DNA from: Enchytraeus crypticus
Taxonomy: Eukaryota; Annelida; Clitellata; Enchytraeida; Enchytraeidae
Assembly (NCBI GenBank): GCA_905160935.1
Contig: CAJHZI010000487.1
Span: 186,001 to 250,000, forward strand
Length of the DNA stretch: 64,000 nucleotides
Direction of reading: 5' to 3'
Part shown: positions 1-10,650 of the stretch, piece after piece
How positions within the stretch are numbered: the first letter of the stretch is position 1
Layout: each line of letters opens with the position of its first letter
Made by a program: the position numbers and the translations under genes
Notes under the pieces: generated by a model
Seen by the model: the letters and a program-made list of their open reading frames with translations, nothing else
Told to the model about the DNA's origin: nothing
Databases searched by the model: none

Positions 1-162
1 CTATTAAATACTGTAAAACCGTGGATAACTGTACAATTGACTATTTTCATATTAAGAATTCATCTAATGGCGAGACACTGACGGGTTGAAAATAAAAAAA
101 TGCATATCTAAAATTATTAAATTAAGCAAGGAAGCAAATTAGTTAACGTAAGCGCTTTCTTC

Positions 163-260
163 TTAGATCTCTTCTTCAGACAACATTTCAATTGTAATAT
201 CCTTCATACCTTCGTCTTGCTCAGTCCAAATATGATAGCAGTCATGATGCCATAGATCGA
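163..260 (-). other. possible C-terminal coding exon of an unidentified minus-strand gene
   Basis: Read on the minus strand, this stretch gives 31 open codons ending in a TAA stop (163-165). The peptide has a mixed, protein-like composition with an acidic end (last residues EMLSEEEI). A candidate acceptor (cacaag, with the exon starting at 260) precedes it. I do not recognise the protein and see no upstream exon or clear polyadenylation signal. It could be the last exon of a neighbouring gene, a transposon remnant or chance. Confidence 0.2.
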
Positions 261-527
261 CTTGTGTAGTAATTATTATCGATCTAAAATGTAAATATAT
301 ATCGATGTTGTCGACGACATCGCCTGGGTGTGCTGTACATCTTCATGTTGTGTTTTGTTGTGTTCTAAAGACTGCAGTTCTTTCAAGACGTGCCGAGGTT
401 CAGAGTGCTGTGTTGTGGTGGTGACGGTACTGTAGGCTGGCTCCTAGATGCTATGGGTATGCTAGTACTCATATCAGTGATTAAACATTTACTGCATATA
501 TTGGTAGTCAGTTAGTTTCCCCGTGTT

Positions 528-985
528 GTGTCTGGGTTATTTGAAGAATTGACCCACCGGTGACTGCGCGTGTCGTAGAAGGCGACTAAAGCACTAAGAT
601 CCATTCCAACGTCAGAAAGGGCATTCGGTTTGCAAGCGCATAGGCTTCAGAAATTGCTACAAAAATTTAAACGAATTTAAAAGTCGCAAATAGGGATTGG
701 CTTGCGGTGTGGTGTAGGACAGAGAGGATTTGAGTCTGTCTATTTTTATCGCTACCCTGGTTAAACTGGGGTTCAAGGGAGGATGAAGATGATGTTGGTA
801 GTCAGTTAGTACGAAAGGGCATTGAGTTTCTGAGCGCCTAGGCTCCCGAAATAGCAAATTAACAAAAATTTCTAAAACGAATGAAAACGTTTTCCTCCCC
901 ACAGAGAGGAGTGGAGAAGGTCTATTCCTATCCTGACCCTAGCTAAGCTGGGATTCAAGGGAAGATTATGTTGATGATGATGATG
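528..985 (+). repeat. two adjacent SINE-3 copies with LINE-like 3' ends
   Basis: Two tandem copies, about 528-798 and 810-985. Each has a head around GAAAGGGCATT...GCGC(C)TAGGCT..AGAAAT and a tail containing GACAGAGAGGA and GGTTAAACTGGG or a close variant, ending in a GATGATGATG run. The same tail closes the LINE C-terminal fragment at 61206-61405. Other copies lie at 25424-25630, 38277-38490 and 38815-38925. The copies differ a lot, so this family looks old. Confidence 0.7.
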
Positions 986-1467
986 TTGGTAGTCAGACAG
1001 TAAGGAATAGAAAAATACTATATTAACTTACTTGCCGTATTGTACTCTGGCTACAATACAATACACTAACAATAATTAATAAATAATTGTGACTAATATT
1101 ATCTGAAAAATAGATCAGCTGTAAACTGCTTGTGGCGCAAAGAGACTATTAAACAGCAACCTGCAAAGGTATTGGGAAATCACATAAGAAACCATAGTTT
1201 CCCAAGTTAAAGAGTTTATTAAGATTTGGTAATGGCTTGATATTTGTGATGATATATAATAATATAATATGATATATAATATCTTTTCCTTACTAGATTC
1301 TTTGAGTTTATTTATATTTTGATTATGTAAAACTGTAGATTCAGAAATGTAAAATTGTAGATTCAGAAATATTTATTCCAATTCTTTTGTTGCACTGATA
1401 CAAACATATCTCATAGTGCCTGACAAACTTTTCTTTACATTTTCTCTGTTCAGTGCTCTTAACTTAC

Positions 1468-1515
1468 AATCTTGACAGATGACCTTGACAGATGACCTTG
1501 ACGGATGACCTTGAT
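1468..1515. repeat. short tandem repeat, about 13 bp unit
   Basis: Three to four copies of CTTGACAGATGAC in a DGK intron. No gene is visible from 1016 to 1820. The stretch 1550-1808 is a TTG/TTTG-rich low-complexity run that leads into the first visible DGK exon and may act as an extended pyrimidine-rich tract. Confidence 0.6.
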
Positions 1516-1820
1516 TGACTGTATCTTGTGAAGATGAAATGAGCTCTAACTATTGTTGTGTTTATTGTTATGTTTTGTTGCAATATTATGTTTGTTTGTT
1601 TACTTTGTGGTTGAGTTTGTTTTCTTTTTTATTTTGTTTTATTGTTTTGTTTGTTTTATTGCTGTGTTTGTTTTATTGTTGACTTTGTTCTTTTGTTGTG
1701 TTTGTTTTATTGGTGTGTTTGTTTATTGTTGTATTTTTTCATTATTGCGTGTTTCTTTTATTGTTTTGTTTGTTATTGCTGCGTTTGTTTTATTGTTGTA
1801 ATTGTTTTACATGAGCGCAG

Positions 1821-2641
1821 ATAAGATAAACTTTGTGGAGAGACCCCCAGTGGCTGTTTTGCCCTTGGGCACAGGAAATGATCTCGCCCGGTGTCTGAGG
1901 TGGGGCGGAGGTGAGCACAGTGAATATGTAATCATTTATTATACAAATTAATTATCATCATCATCATCCCTTAAATCCCTGTTTAAGTAGGGTCGGGATG
2001 CGAATAGACTTTCTCCAATACTCTCTGCCCCTCACCATATCATCAGCCAATCCCCTATTTTTCATGTCCTTCTTAATCAGCTCAGCCGATGTCAGTTACG
2101 GTCTACCCCTCTCTTTCCATTCGTGTAAGTTTTCGTAGAAATTTCTGGAGCCTAGGCGTTCACCAACCGGATGCCCTTTCTGACGTTATTATACATATCA
2201 GTAGTTAACAATAAAGTTTAATTTATGAAAGTAAATAGTTTTTACTTCTACTACATCTCGGTCTACTGCCGAACCGCAAGGAATGGCGTAGAACTTTGCA
2301 ATAAAGTCAATCTCCTGCTCTTCCTTTCGTCATCAAGTGCTACTTCGTTATGTGTCATTAATCCATTTAATTAAGTTCTCCATCTTTTCTTATCTCTATC
2401 TCACGCATTCTTCCTTCACTGCTCTAAAGCAAACGAAAATCTCTACTTCAGATTTACTAATGCAGTCGATATATATTGTTTTTATATAATTTGCCATCAA
2501 CTCAACCAGTGTCAATTTTGATTTAACGTCAGAGTTGCATATCGTTTACCTGATGCTACATGTAGTCTTTTGAGCTTGAAAAGAACTTTACATTCCGCTT
2601 TATTTCGATAGAATTGCTGCATTTATGACAGGTCTTCTATA

Positions 2642-2672
<31 letters not shown>

Positions 2673-5600
2673 TATTGAGACCCTGGGTCCCAAAAATTCT
2701 GTAGGGATAGACTTCATGGATGTGATTGGTAAGAGGACTACTATCGTTACTGGAGATTTACGCGAGAAATCTTTTTTGTGGCAACGTTTGTCAATGGCTC
2801 TGCAGCGATACAATGCAGTTTGTTTCCGTGGTACTTTTGGTGACACGGCATTTCGGAGTGGAGAGCATAATTTTAAAGAAAATTTTAAAAAAAGAATCCC
2901 CTTCTTAGAGAGTTAAAAAAAGATAATAAAAATAATAATAATATTTGTCAGGGAAGGGTTCTAAAGGCTAACCCTAGCCTGGACCAGGTTCATTAATTCT
3001 ACAGCGCTAAACTTAAAAAATATTGATCTATAATCATATATGACTACTTCACATTTACAATTTCTAATTACAGTTTTATTTATAACTGACACATTGGTAA
3101 AGTATTATAAATGAAGTGTATTTAGTTCACTTCAATTATATTTTATTTAACTCAAACACAATACAAGAAAACAATATATTACATGAAACTAAAAATGTCC
3201 TTATATAACAAATAACGGAATTAAATCTAATAATCAAATATTAATAATAGAGTTGAAAATAACGTAATAATATACAAAATAAAATGAAAGAACTGATACC
3301 ACTATTCATTAAATATCAAACTAAAAAAAGTTTGAGAAGTACTCTGTTATAGAGAAATCGCAACACTCGTCACTAAATACAATCTCACAGAACATAAAGT
3401 CAAACTAATTCCTATTTAACATCCTCGTTTCTTCCATCACAAAATCACAGAACTATGTCACATTTCAGCTCGCCTTATCCATGACAATATTTATAATGAT
3501 ACAATATACCTAATGACTACAACATCAAACCCTAGAATCCTCTCTTAATGAAATGGCTCAAGTCTATCACAACTTCCTTGAGTTCAAAACACCCAACTAA
3601 ACTTCCGGCCTTCTCGAAGTAGCTATCAGCAACGTACGACCCTAGAACCCACAGTTCCCTATGAGCGTCTGACATCCTGTTATCTCCACTGGAAGTGTCT
3701 AATAAACCACTATAAACACAACTCAGGGGTTACCTATCCATGGGACTTTCCCCTCTAAATGAGTTTAACACCCTAAGCCTTTCTTAACTTACAAAATGTG
3801 AGACTGAAATTAATCCATACTAATAATTAATCCATACAATCGGATATAATCTTACTATCTCATGTGGATCGATACCGAGTCAAAACAAATGTACACTGTA
3901 ACAAAATAGTCACTTAGAATAGCTGGCGATAAATAAAAAGTTTTATAATCTTAAATCTTAATCTAAAGTTTAATAACAATCCTAAATCAAGCTTCTCGCT
4001 TGCGGCCAACTGTCGAAGTCCAATCACTTGTGTTCACTCCAGCCACAGACCCAGGCGCGGAACAATAGACGTATAGGGCAAGAAACTTGCACTGTGCTAG
4101 TGAAAGTACAAAGGTTATTGGTGAAGTATATTGGAATATTTAATATTATCTCCACTCCTACCTTGACAATAATAATAATAATAACAACAAAGGTTTAACG
4201 TCCTTTTCCTCATCCAGGGATAATGTCAGGGACGTCCTCACCGCACACATCACTACAGATCAATTCACCAAGACCAATCTGCGAAAGAAATGTCGAACTA
4301 TTTTATTGAGTTGAATGACAGTTTGTAATAACATTGTATCATAATAATTCCTATTGATTGATTGATAAGGCTACGAAGGAGAAAGTCTGCCGAAGATCCT
4401 GGGACGCGTCAGCAGATCGAGTGTCCTGATGATGGACCGATGGCAGATAGAATTCTCGAGTCCTAACATCGAGGAAGGGGCGGAGCAGGGAGACGTCGTT
4501 CCGTGTAACATTATCAACAACTACTTTTCCATCGGAGTGGACGCTTCCATAGCCAGGAGGTTCCATGTCATGAGAGAAAAGCATCCGGAAAAATTTAACA
4601 GCAGGTTACTAAATATGTGCCTTCATTTGTCTTAATTTGCCTCCAATTTAATTCATTGTTGACTATCTCTGGTAGGCTATCTGTAATAGGCTCTCTGTTA
4701 TATGCTGTTATAAGATATCTGATAGCGTTTGAACAGAATACATTTCTTTTAGTTAAGATGGTGCAAACTTTAAAGCCTTCCTAGTTTATGCAGTTTTAAA
4801 GCCGAATTAAACGTCTGTTTCTATGCGTTGTGAGAGACGGTACTGCGGGGTCCAAACCATGGACACTTAAGCCGGTGCTAGCTCTTGCTGATTTCTACTG
4901 AACAAAATGGTATCAAATACGATGTTTTAAGACATATCCATTGATCCATCTCTCTCTATCTCTCTCTCTCTCTTTGTGCACTGCCATGGTATATTTTGCC
5001 TCCATTCATCTCCATTTAAGTCATAATAATAAAAGTTACTCAAGGTTTACTTTTAATTAATTCGTACTCAATGAAATTTAATATTTAATATCTTTTATTA
5101 AATACATTATATAAACTAAAATTTAGTTTCGTTTATATTTTGGCTAAAGAATGAGGAACAAGCTGTGGTACTTTGAATGCGGGACGACGGAGACGCTGTC
5201 AGCGACGTGTAAGAATCTCCACGAGAACATCGATATACTCGTAAGTGCTACCTTTCTGTTTAGCTGTTTAGTTTAGTTTCAGTTTTTCTTTATTTCTTTT
5301 TGAATGTTTTAATAGCGTAGGGGTAACGTCATGAAGTTTTAAATGACAGATCCTGAGGTGAATGGAACCCTCGTGGGTTCGAATCCCGGCCGCGCTGATC
5401 TGAGAGTAAAATATCGGACATTCACGGGACTGGTTACACGAAAAATGGACTAAATTGCCCAACGGATTAAACTTGTGGTATTAAAAAGAGATAGATATCA
5501 ACGTAGTAGATCATTTCACTATAATGCGTGTTTACTTTTTTTCTAGAAATCTGAGTTAAAATGAGCAAAATCATGATTTGACTTTTGATTCATCATCTGC

Positions 5601-8600
5601 TCAAAATGTCAGACACGGGCAGGGGTTAGTTCCGATTTCTGTATCTGCTGATCAGAAGTCTGATGCTTAACACACTTGGTATATTTCATCCCTACATTGC
5701 AACAGTGCAAATTAAATCGATTATTTGAGTTCCGGTTTCTGACTCAAAGGCGAATTTAGAGGTTTAGGAGGCGGAAAATTCTAAATTCTGACTGAAAAAT
5801 GTAATAAAATCGTCGTCAATCAATTGAAGCAAATGACGGGAGTTTGGGAGAACTACTGCATATGACTAGAAAGATCACTGTACGTAAGTGTGTAGACCAA
5901 TATATGTGTGTATGTGTGTGTTTGTGTATGTTTGTGCTGGTGTGAGTATGTGTGTGTTTGTGTGTGTTTGTCCCTGTGTGCTCGTGTACTGAATGTGTTT
6001 TTGTGGTGTGTACTCTACACGATAACGAATATTTTAGCAAGTATAGCATCATCTAAATCTGTTAAGCATGGAAACGGGCCTCAAGGATTGGCTTATTTTC
6101 AGAAACAATAGTCTTGTTGAATAACAGAATTAAATTTAAAATCCTAATTACATTGCTTATTATCGATGCATTAAGAGAGATTAAGACTTAGACTTACTTT
6201 TTCCCACCATAGACATAATCAATCTACCCTGACCGTTTTTGATCACCGGACTGGCTTTCGTTTAGGACATGACATTACTTCTCCTCAGAACATTTCTTTT
6301 GCAGATTGGTCTGGGTGAATTGATCTGTAGTGATGTGTGCTGTTGGGGACGTCCCTGAAATCATCCCTGGATGAGGAAACTGACGTTAAAGCTTTATTAT
6401 TATTATGGTATTACACTATATGGCTATATAGTATATACGCTTATTATGTTGTATTGCATCTTATTTTAGCACAACATACAGTATTGTTTTACCTGTGCAG
6501 TGTGATGGGTGTGCCCTAGACCTCGGTAGTGGTCCGTCATTAGAGGGTATTGCTCTGCTCAACATTCCGTCGATGTACGGTGGTTCGAATCTTTGGGGTG
6601 AGGGTCCAACGCAGAAAAAACGAGCAAGAACTGGGAATAAGCCTGGAAAGAAGGAGAAGGATCGAGAATATTCATCTGGGAGCATGTCATCGGTGGACTT
6701 GTCATTCGCTATACAAGGTATCCAGAGCAGCTCTTATTACTTTTCCTTATTCGAGAATCTATTTTTTATATCTTTGCTCGAATTAATTTCATCTGTTTCA
6801 TAAAGAATTTATTTGTTTTTGGCACTGCCAATTTTAGAATCTTTCTGTCTTCGTTAAGTTTACAATTGAGTAATACTTTCTAGTCTTCGATGCCTCATAA
6901 ATATCGTAGTGATGTGACCAGTGGTAACTAGGCGTGTTTTGATTTCTAGGCGTGTTTCGATTTCTAGGCGTGTCTTGATTTCTAGGCGTGTTTTGATTTC
7001 TAGGCGTGTTTTGATTTCTAGGCGTGTTTTGATTTCTAGGCGTGTTTTGATTTCTAGGCGTGTTTCGATTTCTAGGCGTGTCTTGATTTCTAGGCGTGTT
7101 TTGATTTCTAGGCGTGTTTTGATTTCTAGGCGTGTTTTGATTTCTAGGCGTGTCTTGATTTCTAGGCGTGTCTTGATTTCTAGGCGTGTCTTGATTTCTA
7201 GACGTGTTTTGATTTCTAGGCGTGTTTTGATTTCTAGGCGTTATTTGATTTCTAGGCGTGTTTTGATTTCTAGCGGTGATTTGATTTCTAGGCGTGTTTT
7301 GATTTCTAGGCGCGTCTTGATTTCTATGCGTATTTTGATTTCTAGGCGTGTTTTAATTTCTAGGCGTGTTTTGATTTCTAGGCGTGATTTGATTGCTAGA
7401 GGTGATGGGTATCATTATTTTCTGACGTTAGATTAATAGATTGATCATTTAATAATTGACAAATTTCTTTTCAGATGTGCGTGACAGATTGATAGATGAT
7501 AGGCTAACAGAGGATAATAGAGGATATAGAGGATAAATCGATAGATGATAGATTAAAAGAGGATAGATTGATAGATTACAGATTGATCGAAGCGATAAAT
7601 ATTTATTTACCATTGAATAAATGATTGGCTTCATGTATTTTTTAGATTGATTGATTGATAAATTGATTGACTGCTCAGATGTGGGTGATAGGCTGATAGA
7701 GGTCTAAATGAATGTCTAAATAGCGTAGGGATAACGTCATGAAGTTTTAAATGACAAATCCTGAGGTGATTTGAATCCTCGTGGGTTCGAATCCCGGCCG
7801 CGCTGATCTGAGAGTAAAATCTCGACATTCACTGGACTGGTTATATGGAAAATGGTCTAAGTTGCCTAACGGATTAAACATGTGGTTTTAAAAGTGATAG
7901 ATATCAACATAATTGATTATTCACTATAATGCGTGTTTACTTTTGAGGTGATTGGCCTTGGCCTTGTCAATTATTGATTGACAAATTGATTGACTGCTCA
8001 GATGTGGGTGATAGGCTGATTGAGGTGATTGGACTTGAGAACACGATGCATGTGGCTCAAGTTAAGGGAGGCATGCAGTCCGGTAGACGCTTAGCTCAAT
8101 GTTCCAGCGTTGTCATAAGGTTTTCCTCTTTATATTCTCTACTTGAAATGCGATATAATTTTATCACAACATTTTTCTAGGAGAAATTTGAGGAAAAAAC
8201 CGATCAACTGAAATTGTTGTAACAAATACATTGAATTTGCTTTGGGCTTCTTGATAAAATAACTTGGTTTAATCAATTTTCAAATTAAATTTCAGTTGAT
8301 TTGTTTTTACAACGTCCTCGTTCGCTGTAATATTAAATTGTAAGCTTCAAAGTTTGGGATGTTAGTCTATTCGGTTTTGAGTGTGCTCGTTACTGAGGAG
8401 GCTCTCAATTCTAGACTTGTTCACCTTAGACTACATCCATGCTTTTAAGGAAAAGAGGCTAATAATTATATAAGCAACAGTAGCAACGCCACTACGGTGT
8501 GATCTACTGTCATTGTGTGATGTTCTCTACATCAGCATTAAATTACGTGAAGATAAATTCTAGTTCATGTAACGAATAAGCGATATACTAAGCGAGGCAA

Positions 8601-10090
8601 ATGAATATTCTTTAAAATAAATACCAAAACAAGTTTAGAAAGACCTTTGATTATTTCCTTAATGGCTCGTAAGCTATAGTGCTCTAAACTCCGCCCACCA
8701 ACCGTTATGTCACTGTATTAATATTGCTCTCTATCCTTATGTGTTAATATTATCCTCAATCTTTATGTGTTAATATTACCCTCAATCTTTATTTGTTAAT
8801 ACTGTCCTCAATCTTTATGTGTTAATATTGCACTCAATCTTAATTTGTTAATATTGTTCTCAAGCTTTATTTGTTAATAGTCCCCTAATTCGTGTGCGGA
8901 ATGTACGAATATATGCTTGCGTATGTAACACACAGTGTGTGTGTGTGTGTGTTTATGTTTCAATAAGATTTCTGCTTTAGTTTAATGATGAGCCGTGTGT
9001 TTGTCTCTGTATGTTCTCCACTATTATGTGTATGTCTGTGTTTGTGTGTATATGTGAGCTTTTGTGTATGTAAGCTTAAGTGCCTGTATATGCGCTTATG
9101 CATCTGTTTGTGTGTATAAGTGCCTGTATGTGTGTATATGTGTATGTATGTGTGTATGCATGTCCCTGTATGTGTGTGTATGTGACTGTGTGTGTGTGTA
9201 TGTGCCTGTATGTGTGTATGTGTGTTTGTTTATGTGTCTGTATGTGTGTATGCATGGGCCTATATGTGTGTGTATGTGTTTTTATGTGTGTGTATGTGTC
9301 TGCATGTATGTGTATTTGGTAGAACAAGAAAGAGATTCCCCATGCAGTTGGATGGAGAGCCTTGGATGCAGCCTCCATGCACGGTGTGTATGACTTGTTA
9401 ATACCTCTGTGTTTATACCTGAATACTCTGAAGTCCCTGTATGTCAAATTCATCAAAGCTAAACCTAGTTACCTAGTTCGTCTGATTCATGGTCTTTACT
9501 TAAGAGCACGTCAGTAATGGGACGAGCACTGGATTTGAACCCTACATCTAATCGATCCGCAGTCTGACATCTTACCAACGTAGTTTTCAGACGATACTAC
9601 CGGCTTTGACTGGCATGTACTGCCTAGTTATGTCACTCTATTGGGGTTTAACTTCTTTACTTTCGAAGTTCTCATGAATGACGCCACTACTAATGATTTA
9701 TCGCAAGCGATGACACGGGGGGGGGGGCGGGGGTAACGGTTTCTATGGGGAAACTATGAGAGGATCTCCATGGTCCCTAATTCTCTTTGAATAGGTCACA
9801 AATATTTTCTGTTCAGGAGGCCGTGATATTTTGTGATAAGGTGCTTCGAGCCTACCCTTATAGAAATACATGATGAAAAAAGACTGAGATAACAATTAGT
9901 GAATAAAAATTACCTTAATATAGTAATTGTCATTTGCAGTAATTTTAATACAACAACAATTAATATAGATAATCAACTCCTGTTGTTTCTGTTTCTTCAG
10001 ATATCAGTGACACATAAGAATCAAGTACCAATGTTGATTGCTTCTCCGTCGAAGAAGAAGATGTCATTATTCGGTTTTCTGAGAAGATAG
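1821..10090 (+). CDS. type I diacylglycerol kinase, C-terminal half (seven exons; 5' end outside window)
   Basis: This enzyme phosphorylates diacylglycerol to phosphatidic acid, ending DAG signalling at membranes. Coding exons: 1821-1910, 4370-4604, 5150-5240, 6501-6717, 8002-8119, 9323-9383 and 10001-10090 (stop TAG). Phases agree at every junction and give about 300 residues. The first exon carries the end of the catalytic domain with [18 protein letters not shown]. The following exons give the accessory domain: [55 protein letters not shown] and THKNQVPML. These strings match vertebrate DGK alpha/beta/gamma, and the basic insert after SNLWGE (KKRARTGNK) most resembles beta/gamma. The GGDG nucleotide-binding exon, the C1 domains and the EF hands are not in the window. 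Some acceptors are unusual: 4370 and 8002 follow TTGATTGA runs and 9323 follows TG-repeat DNA. Two decoy copies of the 8002 exon start lie upstream of it. Confidence 0.93.
1955..2190 (-). mobile_element. composite SINE-3 / LINE 3' end copy
   Basis: On the minus strand the order is a SINE-3 head (CGTCAGAAAGGGCAT, CCTAGGCTCCAGAAATT), then a longer LINE-derived segment reading as a degenerate reverse-transcriptase C-terminus ([16 protein letters not shown]), then a (GATGAT)n tail at 1957-1972. It bridges the short SINE-3 copies and the LINE fragment at 61206-61405. It lies in the DGK intron after the first visible exon. Confidence 0.7.
2641..2915 (+). mobile_element. AAT-flanked fragment with a short protein-like reading frame
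   Basis: An (AAT)n array (2641-2674) precedes an open frame through 2915 containing [20 protein letters not shown], followed by more AAT repeats. The peptide looks like transposon-derived protein rather than random translation, but I cannot name the family. It lies in a DGK intron. The remainder of this intron, 2930-4150, is AT-rich DNA in which I see nothing. Confidence 0.35.
4154..4290 (-). repeat. SINE-4 copy with (ATT)n tail
   Basis: On the minus strand the 3' module reads GACGTCCCTGACATTATCCC, then TGAGGAAAAGGACGTTAAAC, then an (ATT)n tail. Related copies are at 6290-6402 (+), 32702-32770 (+), 45450-45520 (-), 50642-50710 (-), and, with (ATTG)n tails, at 29780-29840 (-) and 46389-46480 (-). 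Confidence 0.65.
5306..5541 (+). repeat. tRNA-derived SINE-1, full copy
   Basis: A tRNA-like head carries an A-box-like TAGCGTAGGGG (5313-5323) and a perfect B box GGTTCGAATCC (5376-5386), followed by a family-specific body that ends near GCGTGTTTACTTTT. The same unit, about 235 bp, recurs at 7711-7945 (+), 53108-53355 (-), 24283-24425 (-, truncated) and 50098-50315 plus 51982-52040 (-, split by piggyBac). The Pol III promoter boxes are seen directly; activity is not implied. Confidence 0.85.
5905..5995. repeat. TG-rich microsatellite
   Basis: Degenerate (TG)n with TATG interruptions in a DGK intron. It opens spurious reading frames on both strands. Confidence 0.8.
6290..6402 (+). repeat. 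SINE-4 copy with (ATT)n tail
   Basis: Contains GGGACGTCCCTGAAATCATC, then TGAGGAAACTGACGTTAAA and a TTATTATTATT tail. It lies just upstream of the DGK exon at 6501. Confidence 0.65.
6928..7404. repeat. 18-bp minisatellite (about 26 copies)
   Basis: The unit is TTTCTAGGCGTGTTTTGA with few variants (GTC for GTT, GAT for GTT), in the DGK intron between exons 6501-6717 and 8002-8119. Because 18 is a multiple of three, it creates a 171-codon open frame of repeated RRVLIS that has no other coding signature. Confidence 0.95.
7465..7705 (+). pseudogene. two decoy copies of the DGK exon-5 acceptor and exon start
   Basis: The true acceptor and exon start at 8002 (ctgctcag then ATGTGGGTGATAGGCTGA) is nearly repeated at 7679, with the same upstream TTGATTGACTGCTCAG, and more loosely at 7475 (cttttcag then ATGTGCGTGACAGATTGA). 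The 7679 copy runs into an in-frame TAA within ten codons and is then cut by a SINE-1. Neither copy has a donor. GATAGATT-type short repeats fill the space between them. Confidence 0.75.
7711..7945 (+). repeat. SINE-1 inserted into a decoy exon copy
   Basis: A full SINE-1 with B box GGTTCGAATCC. The exon-like sequence GAGGT lies on the left and continues on the right as GAGGTGATTGG, so GAGGT is a candidate target-site duplication. The insertion therefore postdates the duplication of the exon start. Confidence 0.75.
8700..8890. repeat. tandem repeat, about 27 bp unit
   Basis: Five to six copies of a unit like CTCAATCTTTATGTGTTAAT, with unit-to-unit variation, in the DGK intron between exons 8002-8119 and 9323-9383. 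Confidence 0.75.
8930..9320. repeat. TG/TATG-rich repeat directly upstream of a DGK acceptor
   Basis: Long degenerate (TG)n with TATGTGCCTG-type units, running to the acceptor at 9321-9322. It explains the open frames on both strands here (up to 126 codons). The DGK exon at 9323 therefore has TG repeats rather than an ordinary pyrimidine tract upstream. Confidence 0.85.
9489..9608 (-). repeat. SINE-2 copy (tRNA-derived), old
   Basis: The minus strand carries the SINE-2 B-box region (ggatttgaacccta on the plus strand) and the GATCCGC...ATCTTACC head. More degenerate relatives are at 10820-10950 (+) and 15037-15120 (-). A G-run (9717-9733) lies between this copy and the last DGK exon. Confidence 0.6.
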
Positions 10091-10650
10091 TGTTGTGACA
10101 AACGCTAACACTACCAAATCATCTACAATTGGCTTTGAAAGTTCTTTACTATGGAAACAAAACCTATCTGTCTTATCCGTAACTTGACTAGTTTGCCATT
10201 GTCGTCCATAACAGCATCGAGCACTACTGTCTCATCTTACAGTCATCCGCACTTCCGGTCTCCATTCTGGTTATTACTCTTAGAGTGGAGTCGAAATAAA
10301 CTCATTTCGGTGAACTCACTTCACTGCCAACCTTCTATTTCCGGGAATTCAAAAGAAAGTATCCAGTACCGTCATTCCAGTGTGAAACTTCAACAATATC
10401 CAAAGCCACTCCTTCGTTTTCATATGGATTCCTCTCAACCGTCTTTTTTAATGGCGCTATCTTCCTCTCTCGAAGTAATCATAATATCAGGCGTAGAAAG
10501 TTGCACCAAAGGATTTCTGGACTGATCGAGGACTTTTAAGTGCTTGAAGCAGTAGTCGAATATCAACCCAATATTCATTCCACCTCATTCTGTTGTTTTA
10601 TTTATTTTGTAAATTATTGATGAAATAAATAACACTACTGCGTGGCATTT
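10091..10650 (+). other. DGK 3' UTR with candidate poly(A) signal
   Basis: Sequence after the DGK stop codon. An AATAAA lies at 10624-10629, followed by mixed sequence, so a transcript end near 10640-10660 is plausible. A fragment at about 10190-10235 resembles the CR1/L2-like LINE 3' UTR seen at 16441, 24900 and 53390. The 124-codon frame starting at 10151 does not look like a gene. Confidence 0.5.

Noticed and set aside
1553..1824. Hydrophobic frames resembling membrane protein
   Set aside because: They come from T- and TTG-rich low-complexity intron sequence.
5376..5386. tRNA gene
   Set aside because: The B box and A-box-like motif are present, but there is no cloverleaf acceptor stem and the unit recurs with a fixed body; it is a tRNA-derived SINE.
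6921..7436. 171-codon open frame of repeated RRVLIS
   Set aside because: It is fully explained by the 18-bp minisatellite; the period is a multiple of three, so one frame stays open by construction.
9064..9456. Open frames of 109 and 126 codons on both strands
   Set aside because: They are translations of TG/TATG repeats plus part of a DGK exon, with no protein-like composition.
10151..10525. 124-codon frame after the DGK stop
   Set aside because: It lies in the 3' UTR, shows no recognisable domain, and overlaps a LINE 3' UTR fragment.
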